Below are positions 1 through 9,296 of a stretch of 64,000 nt of DNA, one piece after another (position 1 is the stretch's first letter; each line of letters starts with the position of its first letter). The notes below the pieces were generated by a model. That model was not told the origin of the DNA, did not search any database, and saw only the letters and a program-made list of their open reading frames with translations. The position numbers were made by a program, and so were the translations under genes. The stretch lies in NCBI GenBank assembly GCA_021324755.1, contig JAJPIL010000008.1:1-64000 (forward strand). Reading direction: 5' to 3'. The stretch comes from Pseudomonadota bacterium. GTDB lineage: Bacteria; Desulfobacterota; Binatia; Binatales; Binataceae.

Positions 1-169
1 CCGAGCGCCGCTACGCAATAAAAACTTCCTTTCCAACCATGGTTCATGGTCAGCCCCCTCTTCGTTTGACACCGTTCACCCCAGACCAATTGCGCTTCCA
101 CAGCACCGAGCGGTTTTTAAGTGAACTATACTTTAACTAATCTAACGTTGCAAGGATCAGAGTGAGATT

Positions 170-1471
170 ATGGCGGCCGAAGAACGTCAAAGTTTGAGCG
201 ACTCAGTTTCGATGCCGGGGACGGAAGCCAGCGGGGAGTCGAGAATAAACGGCACGTTGTACAGAGCAAGACTTTTGCGTCGGCCGCGATTTTCCACCGA
301 AGTTCGGCCCTTCATAGTAATTTGGGAGATGACCCGAGCGTGCGATCTCGCGTGCGTGCATTGTCGCGCCGAAGCCGTTGTTTATCGCCATCCGGCGGAG
401 CTTACGACCGACGAAGCGATGAGGCTCGTCGAGCAAGTAGCCGATATCGGCAATCCGGCGCCGTTGTTCGTGCTTACGGGCGGCGACCCGATGAAGAGGC
501 CTGATCTGAAAGAGCTCGTAGCGTACGCGGCTGAGAAAGACCTTCCAGTTGCGCTTTCGCCTTCGGCCACAAGGCTTCTTACGGCGAGTGCCTTGCAAGA
601 GATGCACGCTTTGGGGCTTAAAGTAGTCTCGCTCAGCATCGACGGAGATACCCCGCGTGTTCACGACAAATTTCGCGGTGTGGATGGCGTGTTCGAGCGG
701 ACCATCGAGCTGTGGGACGTAGCAGTGTCTTGCGGACTTAAGGTCCAAATCAACACTACCGTGGTTCGCCAGAACGTGTTGTCTTTGCCGGGAATCGCTC
801 GCATGGCGCGGGAGCGCAACGCGATGACCTGGAGCGTATTCTTTATGGTACCGACGGGTCGAGCCATATCTCTTGAGCCGCTAACTGCCGACGAGTGCGA
901 GGACGTGATGAATTTTCTCTACGACGTCTCCAAAGCGGTCAGGGTCAAAACCACTGAAGGACCTCACTTCCGCAGGGTGGTGATTCAGCGCAGCGCGCTC
1001 GAGAGGGTTGGCCTAGAGCCCGAAAAAGTTATGAAATTGGGCCCGCTGTATCAGCGTCTTAAGTCGCCACTAAGCGGATGGCCGCAGGTCTTCGGCGCTC
1101 ATGTAAGGCGAAGTCCGATGGAGGTCAATGCGGCGCGCGGGTTCGTCTTCATCTCCCACATCGGTGAAGTTTATCCGAGCGGGTTTTTGCCGATCGTGGC
1201 GGGCAACGTGCGAACAAAACATCTTTTGGAGATATATCGCGAAAGCTCCATTTTTCAGCAGCTGAGAGACGAAGCAAAACTGGAAGGCAGATGCGGTCAG
1301 TGTGAGTTTAAGTCGGTATGTGGCGGGTCACGCTCCCGAGCATACGGTGCCTTTGGAAACCCGATGGCCGAAGATCCGCTTTGTGCGTATCTGCCGAGAA
1401 GCTTCCCGTATCATTCCATAGTTGTCGAGATGATGGGTGAGGATCAAAAAAGCGTCGACATCTCGGTTTAA
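170..1471 (+). CDS. radical SAM/SPASM domain protein
   Basis: A 433-aa radical SAM enzyme. The cluster motif CX3CX2C is seen at C58, C62 and C65 (CDLACVHC), followed by a GGDP-type SAM-binding segment near residue 105. A SPASM-like C-terminus carries cysteines in GRCGQCEFKSVCGG and a final DPLCAY, so at least one auxiliary iron-sulfur cluster is likely. The architecture resembles heme d1/AhbD-like and peptide-modifying radical SAM proteins (TIGR04053-like), but no precursor peptide or heme gene lies next to it, so the substrate is unknown. The first 40 residues are a poorly conserved-looking extension. Start ATG at 170 has only a weak upstream purine stretch; a later start at codon 15 is possible. 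The gene stands alone, converging with the trmD operon. Confidence 0.85.
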   Translation: MAAEERQSLSDSVSMPGTEASGESRINGTLYRARLLRRPRFSTEVRPFIVIWEMTRACDLACVHCRAEAVVYRHPAELTTDEAMRLVEQVADIGNPAPLFVLTGGDPMKRPDLKELVAYAAEKDLPVALSPSATRLLTASALQEMHALGLKVVSLSIDGDTPRVHDKFRGVDGVFERTIELWDVAVSCGLKVQINTTVVRQNVLSLPGIARMARERNAMTWSVFFMVPTGRAISLEPLTADECEDVMNFLYDVSKAVRVKTTEGPHFRRVVIQRSALERVGLEPEKVMKLGPLYQRLKSPLSGWPQVFGAHVRRSPMEVNAARGFVFISHIGEVYPSGFLPIVAGNVRTKHLLEIYRESSIFQQLRDEAKLEGRCGQCEFKSVCGGSRSRAYGAFGNPMAEDPLCAYLPRSFPYHSIVVEMMGEDQKSVDISV

Positions 1472-1798
1472 AAAGAGGCCTTTTCGCGAATTCAACGTAT
1501 CGTCATCGTGAGAAAAGCTTTCAGGGTGAGCTTCAAGGAGTTTTTGGCCGCGCGTGTGGCGACGAATTCAACTTTCTGTGTTCCTCGGCCATCCCCATGG
1601 GTTGCTTGGTCTTTGGCGGCGGGATGGAGTCCTTGAGCGAAGCCAGTAGAAGGCTCGTCCGCTTGCGAGGAATCGAAGATCGCTGGTTAGCCTGGGAACC
1701 AAGCAATGAGCAAAGGGCGGGGGTGTGGTTGTTCGTCCAGCGTTCTGCCGCGCAGGCGGTATGCGGTTGACGTGCGGATTTTTACCGGGTAGGAGTGT
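1472..1798. other. convergent intergenic region with an inverted repeat
   Basis: About 330 bases between the converging radical SAM gene and the RNA methyltransferase gene. No credible reading frame is seen. A perfect 9-base inverted repeat (TTGCTTGGT at 1602-1610, ACCAAGCAA at 1698-1706) encloses about 90 bases that contain a smaller AGCC/GGCT hairpin. This could be a structured transcript end or a small RNA; I see no classic U-tract terminator. Confidence 0.3.
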
Positions 1799-2356
1799 TT
1801 ATCGCCCGCGCAAGCGGTCGAGGATGGCGGCCGCTGCCGCTCGCACTGAAAGGTGATTGTATTCCCCAGGTCCCTTCAGGGCGGGTAGCGTAAGTTCGCA
1901 CCTTTCAGCTACCGCTGGGGCAAGGCCGAATGCGGTACCGAAGAGAAGCATCAACGGGCGACCGTGCTTCTCCGCGATTTGCGCTCTCAGTTCCGAGTAG
2001 GAAATGTTGCCTTTGGCGCGAGCCGAGGTCATCACCAACATCGGCGAATCTCCCGTGCGCGTCATGACGCTTTCGATCGCTTCGTCCAAATCGGCTACGA
2101 CCTCGACGAGCTTGAGCGCCTGTTGGCGGCGTTCGTCGAGTACCCTGCCCTGCCCGGCTATCCAATGGTCGATCACCGTGCGCGCAAAATTGCGCTGATC
2201 GACGGCGGGATGGACTATGTAGACGGCTGTTACGCCGTAAGTTGCGGCCGAGCGCGCAAGGTCGTGTATATCGAGGCTAGTGATCGCGCTGGTGACCACC
2301 CTGCCGTGGCGATCCAGGACCGGATAGTGGAGCAGCGATGCGAAAAGCTGAGCCAT
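1799..2356 (-). CDS. SPOUT-type RNA methyltransferase (PF09936-like)
   Basis: A 185-aa protein resembling the small RNA methyltransferase family found next to trmD in Thermotoga and Aquifex (PF09936 type). Seen in the sequence: an N-terminal segment starting ASLLHYPVLDRHG, a central HPAVDQRNFARTVIDHW block, and a C-terminal LLFGTAFGLAPAV glycine-rich turn that fits the SAM-binding knot of SPOUT enzymes. It begins 30 bases after trmD and is the last gene of the ffh-rpsP-khpA-rimM-trmD operon, which supports an RNA-modifying role. The exact target nucleotide is unknown. Confidence 0.8.
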   Translation of the reverse strand: MAQLFASLLHYPVLDRHGRVVTSAITSLDIHDLARSAATYGVTAVYIVHPAVDQRNFARTVIDHWIAGQGRVLDERRQQALKLVEVVADLDEAIESVMTRTGDSPMLVMTSARAKGNISYSELRAQIAEKHGRPLMLLFGTAFGLAPAVAERCELTLPALKGPGEYNHLSVRAAAAAILDRLRGR

Positions 2357-2386
2357 TGGAAAAGTGGCGCTGGCTGAAGCGCGTAA

Positions 2387-3076
2387 CTACGATTCGGTTT
2401 TGTTCGAAATTAGGTCCGGACGCCGTTCAAGCGTTCGTTTAATAGCCTGCTCGAGCCGCCATCGGCGGATTTTCTCATGATCCCCGCTCAGTAGAACGTC
2501 GGGCACGCGCTGGCCGCGGAATTCGCGGGGCCGTGTGTATTGTGGATACTCCAAAAGGCCGTTGCTGAACGATTCCTCGCGCAATGATTCGGGGTTACCG
2601 ACGACTCCGGGGACTAGGCGCGCGACCGCTTCGATCACCACGAGTGTTGCTATCTCGCCCCCGGCAAGTACGTAGTCGCCGATTGACAGTTCCTCGTCGG
2701 CCAAACTGCGGACGCGCTCGTCGAAGCCTTCATAGCGCCCGGCCAGCAAGAGCAAACCGGGTCTTCGCTCGGCGAGGGTGCGTACGATTTGTTGGTTCAG
2801 TAGCCGGCCCTGCGGCGTCAAAATTATGCGCCATAGTCCCGGGTGGCGCGAAAGAATGTCGTCAAAGGCCGCGGCGATCGGCTCCGGCCTGATTACCATT
2901 CCATGGCCGCCACCGTACGGAGCATCGTCCACTTGGCGATACCGCCCCAGGCCATATTTCCTCAGTGGGTGGACCGTTACCGAGATGTGTCCGGCCTTGA
3001 TCGCGCGTCCGATTAGCCCGCACGAAAGCGGCGAATCAAAGAATTCCGGGAAAAGCGTTAGAACGTGAAATTCCAC
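2387..3076 (-). CDS. trmD: tRNA (guanine-N1)-methyltransferase TrmD
   Basis: TrmD methylates G37 of tRNAs next to the anticodon, preventing +1 frameshifting. The 229-aa length is normal. Diagnostic segments are the N-terminal FHVLTLFPEFF, the PYGGGHGMVIRPEP block, LAGRYEGFDERV, and the knot region IGDYVLAGGE followed by VVGNPESL; the C-terminal LLEYPQYTRP leads into the catalytic-domain linker. It lies 43 bases after rimM and 30 before the companion methyltransferase, on the minus strand, so it is co-transcribed with the ribosome-maturation genes. Confidence 0.97.
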   Translation of the reverse strand: MEFHVLTLFPEFFDSPLSCGLIGRAIKAGHISVTVHPLRKYGLGRYRQVDDAPYGGGHGMVIRPEPIAAAFDDILSRHPGLWRIILTPQGRLLNQQIVRTLAERRPGLLLLAGRYEGFDERVRSLADEELSIGDYVLAGGEIATLVVIEAVARLVPGVVGNPESLREESFSNGLLEYPQYTRPREFRGQRVPDVLLSGDHEKIRRWRLEQAIKRTLERRPDLISNKTES

Positions 3077-3119
3077 TGCGTCTGTGCAAACGCGGATTCT
3101 CTAATAGTTGCCGCGGCGG

Positions 3120-3662
3120 TTATTGGTCGAGCAAGCCAGGGATCGGCTCGACAGTTACCTGACGGCGCTCAAGGTCAATCGATTTAACGATTTCTTCTAT
3201 CACGGGCAGAAGCAATTCGCTGGTTTCGTTTTTTACTACCCAGACGTCGTGCGCCCCATTGAAAAATGTTGTCACGATGTAGCCCAGGCTCAAGCCGCCG
3301 ACGGTCCTGACCTCGCATCCTTCGGCTTGGAAGTAGTAAAACTCGTTTGGAGGGAGGATGGGAAGGTCCGAAGCAGCCGCGGAAACGATCGCTCCTTTGA
3401 GCGCTAAAGCGGACGCGAAGTCACAGACCTCGAGTAGACGAAGCTTGAAAAATCCTCGGCCAAGCTTGCTTGAACTGGCTAAGCAGTACTCGTTGGTGTT
3501 ACCCCCGCAGGTCAAAAAAACCCGCTTCAGGCTTTGCAAACATGAAAGTTCGCGGTTATCGGCCTTGATCTTGATCTCGCCCTTAAGGCCGTGCGGTTTT
3601 ATAACTACGCCAAGTCGAACAAGCGTGAGTCCGTCGCTCTGCACGCGGCGGCAATCGATCAC
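3120..3662 (-). CDS. rimM: ribosome maturation factor RimM
   Basis: RimM binds ribosomal protein S19 and assists assembly of the 30S head. The 180-aa protein has the N-terminal RimM signature LVRLGVVIKPHGLKGEI and a C-terminal PRC-barrel part with FYYFQAEGCEV and PVIEEIVKSIDLERRQVTVEPIPGLLD. Start is GTG at 3662, giving about ten residues before the conserved core. It sits 27 bases after khpA and 43 before trmD, the standard rimM-trmD pairing. Confidence 0.95.
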   Translation of the reverse strand: MIDCRRVQSDGLTLVRLGVVIKPHGLKGEIKIKADNRELSCLQSLKRVFLTCGGNTNEYCLASSSKLGRGFFKLRLLEVCDFASALALKGAIVSAAASDLPILPPNEFYYFQAEGCEVRTVGGLSLGYIVTTFFNGAHDVWVVKNETSELLLPVIEEIVKSIDLERRQVTVEPIPGLLDQ

Positions 3663-3689
3663 GCGTTGATGAAGCGGCCAACTTCCTGC

Positions 3690-3926
3690 CTATTTTTCCT
3701 CGATAATTTCCAACACGACCTTGCGATTGGTGCGCGAGGCGACCGCGTTTAGGATCGTTCGGATCGACTTCGCGGTGCGTCCCTGCTTGCCAATTACGCG
3801 GCCAAGGTCTTCTTTCGCAACGCGCAGTTCTAGCACGGAAGCGGTGTCCCCTTGCGTCTCGGTCACTTGAACGGCATCAGGATTGTTGACCAGCTGCTTC
3901 GCCAGGAACGTTACTAGTTCCTTCAT
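3690..3926 (-). CDS. khpA: KH-domain RNA-binding protein KhpA
   Basis: A 78-aa protein that is a single type II KH domain, with the RNA-binding GxxG loop visible as GKQG inside GRVIGKQGRTAKSIRTIL. KhpA proteins bind RNA, often as a heterodimer with KhpB/EloR (not in this window). The start ATG at 3926 lies 50 bases inside the 3' end of rpsP in another frame, so the two are translationally coupled. The rpsP-khpA-rimM-trmD order is conserved in many bacteria. Confidence 0.95.
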   Translation of the reverse strand: MKELVTFLAKQLVNNPDAVQVTETQGDTASVLELRVAKEDLGRVIGKQGRTAKSIRTILNAVASRTNRKVVLEIIEEK

Positions 3927-4212
3927 CTTCGGCTCCAGTTAAGTGGGATTTAAGCTCAGACGCGGAGCTAGCCCGCGCCTGTTCTTTTTTTATCAGTTTG
4001 GCGACGGTTTCACTCGGCTTGGCGCCAGAGCTAAGCCAGTAATTGAGGGCTTCGGTTTTCAAGTTAATCGCCGGCGGATCGGTCTTCGGATCGTAAGTTC
4101 CGACCACTTCCACAAACCGTCCGTCGCGAGGCGAACGGCAGTCTGCAACGACGATCCGATAGAACGGTCGTTTGCGCGATCCCTGCCGACGCAAGCGGAT
4201 TACAAGCGCCAT
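3877..4212 (-). CDS. rpsP: 30S ribosomal protein S16
   Basis: S16 stabilises 16S rRNA during 30S assembly. The N-terminal MALVIRLRRQGSRKRPFYRIVVADC and the following VGTYDPKTDPP are typical of the family. At 111 aa it is longer than usual for S16 (about 80-90 residues) because of an acidic, low-complexity C-terminal tail of about 30 residues. The last 50 bases overlap khpA. It follows ffh by 24 bases. Confidence 0.97.
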   Translation of the reverse strand: MALVIRLRRQGSRKRPFYRIVVADCRSPRDGRFVEVVGTYDPKTDPPAINLKTEALNYWLSSGAKPSETVAKLIKKEQARASSASELKSHLTGAEDEGTSNVPGEAAGQQS

Positions 4213-4236
4213 CGAACAGCTTCTCCTTTACACCTT

Positions 4237-5580
4237 TTAACCGCCAAGTCCTAAGCCCCGTATAAAACCGCGGCTGCTACCCCCCATCTTGGCAATCTTT
4301 TTCATCATTTTGCGAGTTTGCTCGAACTGTTTTAAAAACCGGTTCACGTCGCTGACGGACACTCCCGCTCCCGCAGCGATTCTAGCGCGTCGCGAACCAT
4401 TGATTATGAGATGATTACGCCGTTCCTGCACGGTCATCGAGTCGATGATGGCCTTGATACGGACGAGTTCGCGTTGCGCCTGTGGCGAGTCAGCGTGCTC
4501 GGCCAATTTGCGCAGGCCCGGAATCATGCCCAAAAGCTCTCCTAGCGAGCCCATCTTATTGATTGCTTCGAGCTGGGCCGCAAAGTCTTCGATCGTGAAT
4601 TCGTTTTTGCGCAACTTGCGTTCGAGTTGTTTCGCCTGCGCAAGGTCGTAATCGCGCTGCACGCGCTCGATCAGAGTAAGCACGTCGCCCATCCCGAGAA
4701 TCCGCGAAGCTATGCGGTCGGGATGGAACACCTCAAAAGCTTCAAGCTTCTCACCGATTGCCGCGAACAGGATCGGCGCACCTGTGACGTACCGGATAGA
4801 GAGCGCCGCACCGCCCCGCGCGTCGCTATCCAGTTTGGTCAGGACCACACCGGAGAGGTTTAGACGTTCATGGAAACCTTTGGCTACATTGGCGGCTTTC
4901 TGACCGGTCATCGCGTCGACCACCAAGAGGACATGATGCGGCTGAACCAGTGCCTTGAGTTTGGCCAGCTCCTCCATCATCTCCTCGTCAATCTGAAGGC
5001 GCCCGGCCGTATCGAGAATCAGAACGTCATGGCCGCCCTTTTCTGCCTGAGCCAACGCTCGCGACGCAATCTCGAGCGGGTCCTCCTGCTCATTGGCATC
5101 CAGTACAGGCACGCCAATCTGCGCGCCTAGCACGCGTAACTGCTCGATAGCAGCTGGCCGGTAAACGTCGGTCGAAGCGAGGATTGGATGGCGCCCCATC
5201 TCAAGCTTAAGCCAGCGAGCCAGCTTTGCTGCGCTCGTGGTCTTGCCCGAGCCCTGGAGGCCTGCCAGCAAAAGCTTGACCGGGGGTTTAAACTTTAAAT
5301 CTAACGGGTGCGCCTGGCCCCCCATCGCTTGGCGCAGCTCGTCGTAAACGAATTTGATGAAGTGCTGCTCTGGTGTGAGCGAGTCGAGCACCTTCTGGCC
5401 CAGCGCCTTTTGGCGCACATGCTCGACAAAGTCGCGGACCACCTTCAGATTGACGTCCGCCTCGAGCAGCGCAAGCCTCACCTCGCGCAGGGCGTCCTCG
5501 ATATTGCGCTCTGTGATCCTGCCGTGGCCGGAAAGGCGTTTGAACAACGCCTCGAACCGCTGGCTTAAAGCTTCGAACAT
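4237..5580 (-). CDS. ffh: signal recognition particle protein Ffh
   Basis: Ffh is the SRP54-type GTPase that binds 4.5S RNA and signal sequences and delivers ribosomes to FtsY. The 447-aa protein shows the NG domain (GLQGSGKTTSAAKLA P-loop near residue 105, DTAGR, TKLDSDARGG) and the M domain with GELLGMIPG, NGSRRARIAAGAG and QTRKMMKKI. It is the first gene of the minus-strand operon ending at 1799. No 4.5S RNA gene was recognised in the window. Confidence 0.98.
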   Translation of the reverse strand: MFEALSQRFEALFKRLSGHGRITERNIEDALREVRLALLEADVNLKVVRDFVEHVRQKALGQKVLDSLTPEQHFIKFVYDELRQAMGGQAHPLDLKFKPPVKLLLAGLQGSGKTTSAAKLARWLKLEMGRHPILASTDVYRPAAIEQLRVLGAQIGVPVLDANEQEDPLEIASRALAQAEKGGHDVLILDTAGRLQIDEEMMEELAKLKALVQPHHVLLVVDAMTGQKAANVAKGFHERLNLSGVVLTKLDSDARGGAALSIRYVTGAPILFAAIGEKLEAFEVFHPDRIASRILGMGDVLTLIERVQRDYDLAQAKQLERKLRKNEFTIEDFAAQLEAINKMGSLGELLGMIPGLRKLAEHADSPQAQRELVRIKAIIDSMTVQERRNHLIINGSRRARIAAGAGVSVSDVNRFLKQFEQTRKMMKKIAKMGGSSRGFIRGLGLGG

Positions 5581-5685
5581 GACCTAAGAAACGAAGATAT
5601 CACTTAGCCAGGCTTTTGGTTTTCTTTCTTTACTCGCCAAATGGAACATATTACCAAACTTACAGCCCGAAGCCACTAGGGTCGA

Positions 5686-6150
5686 TCAAGTGCGAGTAGA
5701 TTGAGTGCGGATCGCCCATGTCGAACTTGCCGTGACCGCTGTCTCGCCCTCGCTGGTCACGACGTTCGCCTCCAAAAAGGCGAGCGAGCGCGTACGATAG
5801 AGCACCTTGGCGTAACCTCGCAATGGTCTAGGGAACAGAGCACGCAAGTAGGAGAGCTTGACTTCTATCGTTACGCCCCACTCCCCTTGCTCGAGAACGG
5901 AACCGATAGCGGTAGCAAAAATCTCGTCGACGAAAACCGCTAGGTAGCCCCCTTGGATAACACCGAATTGGTTGAGCACGAGCGCGGGCTGGTCGACCCA
6001 AGACCATTCGGCCGTGCCAGAGCCGAAACGTTCGGGACGCATTCCGAGCTCGCGGGTAGCTGACGGGTACTCGTCGACCCGATTTTCCCGAATCAATCGG
6101 TTTACTTCATCGAGGGCGCTTAAGGTGCCTTTACCTCGCGGACTGGTCAT
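5686..6150 (-). CDS. PaaI/hotdog-fold thioesterase
   Basis: A hotdog-fold acyl-CoA thioesterase of the PaaI type, about 154 aa. The core shows a GGYLAVFVDEIFATAIG helix containing the usual D/E, then a strand with TIEVKLSYLRALFPRPL. I start at ATG 6150 (MTSPRGKG); an open frame reaches 6279 but that N-terminal stretch does not look like the family and no ribosome-binding site supports either start strongly. Such enzymes hydrolyse acyl-CoA esters; the substrate cannot be read from the sequence. Confidence 0.75.
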   Translation of the reverse strand: MTSPRGKGTLSALDEVNRLIRENRVDEYPSATRELGMRPERFGSGTAEWSWVDQPALVLNQFGVIQGGYLAVFVDEIFATAIGSVLEQGEWGVTIEVKLSYLRALFPRPLRGYAKVLYRTRSLAFLEANVVTSEGETAVTASSTWAIRTQSTRT

Positions 6151-6546
6151 ACGGTAAGCGCTAGCGCGCTTTCGGTAGGACAAAAATAGCGTAAACGACG
6201 TCCAAAGGTAAGCCTGCGAAAGTCGGACCAAGGGAGCGCACTCTGGGACGAGCGCCCGCCTGGAAAAAGTCCAGCGCAACCACTCTGCTCTGCGAACTCA
6301 AGCAGCCTCGAGCTGCGCGCACGGTCGCAAACGCCTTTCTCTAAGCACCTGCGCAGGCGCTCGAACGATTCCTTCTATGGAGACCGCGGGCCGTATGCTG
6401 GCCAATCTATCGAGCAATTCGTGGATCGCGCCGTGCGCTTCGTCAGCTAGGGCTACTGCTGGCGCTATCCCTCCGACCCTCGACCGCTCGTGCCGTGAGC
6501 TCTGACTTGCTTAGTTCGCAGCCGGGTCGTAAAGGTCAAGAGGCGC

Positions 6547-7056
6547 TCAAGTCTGTGGCACGTTTGGGAAACGCACCTGGAAGCGCTTGACCAAGTCGGG
6601 GACGCTCTCGAGCTTCATACCGAGGCCATAGCGCGCGCACAGCTCGGCCAGCGCCTGCGGATCGATTTGGCCCTGGCTGGCTTCGCCGAGCTCGGACAGC
6701 TCCTTGAAGAAACGCTCAAAGCCTGCTGGCGAGATAATCTCGATGATCGAGGCAGGTTCGTCACCCGCGTTCCAGAACGTATGCCATTGATTGCGCGGCT
6801 TGAAGATCAGATCTCCAGCACTCGCATACACCACTTCGTCTCCCAGCAAAGCACCCACACGTCCGTGCAAAACGTAGCTGTATTCGTCTTCGTGTTCGTG
6901 CCGATGCAACGGTGCGGCCAGAGCACGTGGCGACATCGGATGCTCGACCATCGAAAAACGTCCCCCAGTTTCTTCACCGTCGATCATGAAGCGCACTCCG
7001 ATACTGCCTAGAAACCCCGTTCGGCCGTCGCGCGGACCGAGAATTTTAGCTGCCAT
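6547..7056 (-). CDS. cupin-domain protein
   Basis: A 169-aa single-domain cupin. Motif 1 is seen as HRHEHEDEYSYVLHGRVG, giving His/His/Glu metal ligands, and motif 2 as GDLIFKPRNQWHTFWN with the fourth histidine. The fold binds Fe, Mn or Ni and occurs in dioxygenases, isomerases and non-catalytic sensors. There is no linked pathway gene; it lies 396 bases before the thioesterase on the same strand. Function unassigned. Confidence 0.8.
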   Translation of the reverse strand: MAAKILGPRDGRTGFLGSIGVRFMIDGEETGGRFSMVEHPMSPRALAAPLHRHEHEDEYSYVLHGRVGALLGDEVVYASAGDLIFKPRNQWHTFWNAGDEPASIIEIISPAGFERFFKELSELGEASQGQIDPQALAELCARYGLGMKLESVPDLVKRFQVRFPNVPQT

Positions 7057-7606
7057 AGATATACTGCCCCCCAGCTTCTACTCAACGCAGACGTTGGCTG
7101 CGAGGGAAACACATTAATACTAGCAGGCTCAAATAGATAGATCAATACCACAAAGGCATCTATCACCCATCAAAACGGCCATAACGGATGTAAAACCCGG
7201 CCACGTCAGAACCGCAGACGCGACGGCGCGTCGGTCGGATTGAGCCGAAGCGTGCCCGGATGGGCTACCGCCTTTGACGACAACGAAATAAAGGAGCTGG
7301 TCGCATTTATCAGAGGATTTTGCAAATGATGTCTCGCGTCTGAAGACCCTGGGACGATCGCATTGTTGGACAAGCAGCGTGACTCAAGATTGGAGGGCGA
7401 AAAATATGCGAGAGGGGTATCATACGTTCAAGACGATGTTCTACTTTAGGTTTTGCTCAAAATAGGCAGTTTTTAACCGTTTTTGGCGTTTACAGCTTAA
7501 GACAGACAATAGTTTTGTGAGTTGCCGCGTGAGGTCAGCTTCTAGTTGAACTGTGAAAGGCGCGGGCTAATTGCAGCGAGAATCCCTCCGCTTGCGCAAT
7601 CCTTGC
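7057..7606. other. 550-base intergenic stretch with a cytochrome c remnant
   Basis: No intact gene. It holds a plus-strand remnant of a cytochrome c C-terminus (7222-7329, listed separately). The rest is AT-richer and shows no RNA gene, repeat or terminator that I can support. It contains the promoter region of the cupin gene at its left end. Confidence 0.5.
7222..7329 (+). pseudogene. cytochrome c C-terminal remnant
   Basis: A 35-codon open stretch ending at a TGA encodes SVPGW, then AFDDNEIKELVAFIRGF. This matches the C-terminal pattern of small class I c-type cytochromes (MPxW, then D-x-EIxxLVAYIRxF). The axial methionine position reads Val (SVPGW rather than SMPGW). No CXXCH motif is found upstream in any frame, so this is at best a decayed fragment. 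The resemblance is short and could be chance. Confidence 0.35.
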
Positions 7607-9136
7607 TCATATCTGTGAGCGGTCTAACGAGCGGTATTGGATCGCCTCACTAACGTGATGGGCCTCGATGGAATCAGCTCCTTCGAGGTCGGCGATGGTT
7701 CGCGCAACCTTGAGAATTCGGGCGTAGGCGCGGGCGCTCAACCCCAGGCGATTTATTGCAAGTTCCAGCAAGCGTTCGCCGGCACTGTCGATACGGCAGA
7801 ATTCGCGCACTTCACGCGCACGCATCTGCGCGTTGCAAAAAATGCCACGACCCGCGAAACGGCGTAGTTGAATTTTGCGCGCGGCGTTGACCCGCTCCCG
7901 AATCGCGGCTGAGCTTTCGCCTTCTCGCTTATCGACGAGCTCCTTGTATTTGACGGCAGGAACCTCGATGTGGATATCTATTCGGTCGAGCAGCGGGCCC
8001 GAGATTCGCGAGCGGTAGCGCTGAATCATGGTGGGCGTGCAAGTGCATTCGTGTTGCGGGTCGGTATAAAAGCCGCAAGGACACGGATTCATCGCCGCCA
8101 CCATTATCACGTTGGCGGGGAAAGTCACGGTACCCATCACACGCGAAATTGTAATTCGATTCTCCTCGAGCGGCTGACGCAAGACCTCTAGCACGTTTTT
8201 GCGGAACTCTGGCAGCTCGTCGAGGAACAGAACGCCGTGATGGGCAAGGCTAACCTCGCCGGGTCGAGGCGTGGGACCGCCGCCGATTAGTCCGGCGTCG
8301 GAGATCGTGTGATGGGGCGCGCGGAATGGGCGCGTAGCGATTAGCGCCCGCCCATCCATAAGGCCGGCCACACTGTGCACCTTGGTGGTCTCGATCGCCT
8401 CCTCGAAGCTCATCGCGGGCAGTACCGTGGGTATACGCTTGGCCAGCATCGTTTTTCCCGCTCCCGGCGGACCGATCATTAGGACGTTATGGCCGCCGGC
8501 GGCCGCAACTTCGATCGCGCGCTTGGCCTGTTCCTGGCCCTTCACCTCGCTGAAATCGACATCGTACTGCCCGCAGCGCGCGAACAGCTGGTCGAGCTCC
8601 ACTTGCGTCGGCTCCAGTTCGCGAAGTTCGTCGAAGAACTCCACTGCCTCGCTCAAAGTCGCGACAGGCAGTACTTTGACGGGTGCACCCACGACCGCAG
8701 CTTCTTCAGCGTTTTCCTGTGGCAGCACCACGCCGGCATAGCTTTGCGAACGCGCAAGCAGGGCCGTGGGCAGCGCTCCGCGAATCCCCTTTACGCGACC
8801 GTCTAGGGCGAGTTCGCCAACCACGATAAACTGGCGTAGTCGCTCGGCCTTGATTGAGCCCGCGGCCGCAAGTATGCCAAGCGCTATCGGAAGGTCGAAG
8901 CCGGAACCTTCCTTCCTTGTATCCGCCGGGGCGAGATTAATCGTGATTTTGCGGTTAGGAAACTCAAAGCCTGAATTCTTGATTGCTGACTTTACCCGTT
9001 CTTGCGCTTCGCGTACCGCCCCTTCAGCAAGTCCCACAGTTTTAAGGGCGGGCAGTCCGTTACTGATGTCGACCTCGACCTCGACTGGATACGCGTCTAC
9101 GCCGAATATGGCGCTGGACAGAGCACTCGCGAGCAA
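7607..9136 (-). CDS. comM: YifB/ComM Mg-chelatase-like AAA+ ATPase
   Basis: A 509-aa YifB-family ATPase; the Vibrio/Haemophilus homologue ComM is a helicase promoting branch migration during natural transformation. Domains in order: N-terminal Lon-like/ChlI domain with [19 protein letters not shown], an AAA+ core with Walker [14 protein letters not shown] near residue 220, Walker [10 protein letters not shown], the AAMNPCPCG segment, and a C-terminal Mg-chelatase domain with [16 protein letters not shown]. It lies alone on the minus strand. Whether this organism is competent cannot be told from this window. Confidence 0.93.
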   Translation of the reverse strand: MLASALSSAIFGVDAYPVEVEVDISNGLPALKTVGLAEGAVREAQERVKSAIKNSGFEFPNRKITINLAPADTRKEGSGFDLPIALGILAAAGSIKAERLRQFIVVGELALDGRVKGIRGALPTALLARSQSYAGVVLPQENAEEAAVVGAPVKVLPVATLSEAVEFFDELRELEPTQVELDQLFARCGQYDVDFSEVKGQEQAKRAIEVAAAGGHNVLMIGPPGAGKTMLAKRIPTVLPAMSFEEAIETTKVHSVAGLMDGRALIATRPFRAPHHTISDAGLIGGGPTPRPGEVSLAHHGVLFLDELPEFRKNVLEVLRQPLEENRITISRVMGTVTFPANVIMVAAMNPCPCGFYTDPQHECTCTPTMIQRYRSRISGPLLDRIDIHIEVPAVKYKELVDKREGESSAAIRERVNAARKIQLRRFAGRGIFCNAQMRAREVREFCRIDSAGERLLELAINRLGLSARAYARILKVARTIADLEGADSIEAHHVSEAIQYRSLDRSQI

Positions 9137-9296
9137 AGTTCTAATGCCTCCGCTGCACAGAGCTCGTCGTACTTACCAGCAATGTGCGGTGTGCCATAGT
9201 GGTGCGTAAAGTAGCCGGCTTTAAGATTGCCTTTGGTCGCCCTTCAAAGCCACGTTACCTGATCGACTGCCTGCTGAAATCTTAATCTTTGCAAGG

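Noticed and set aside
203-748. 181-codon open frame opposite the radical SAM gene
   Set aside because: It lies wholly inside a real gene on the other strand and has no family motif or ribosome-binding site.
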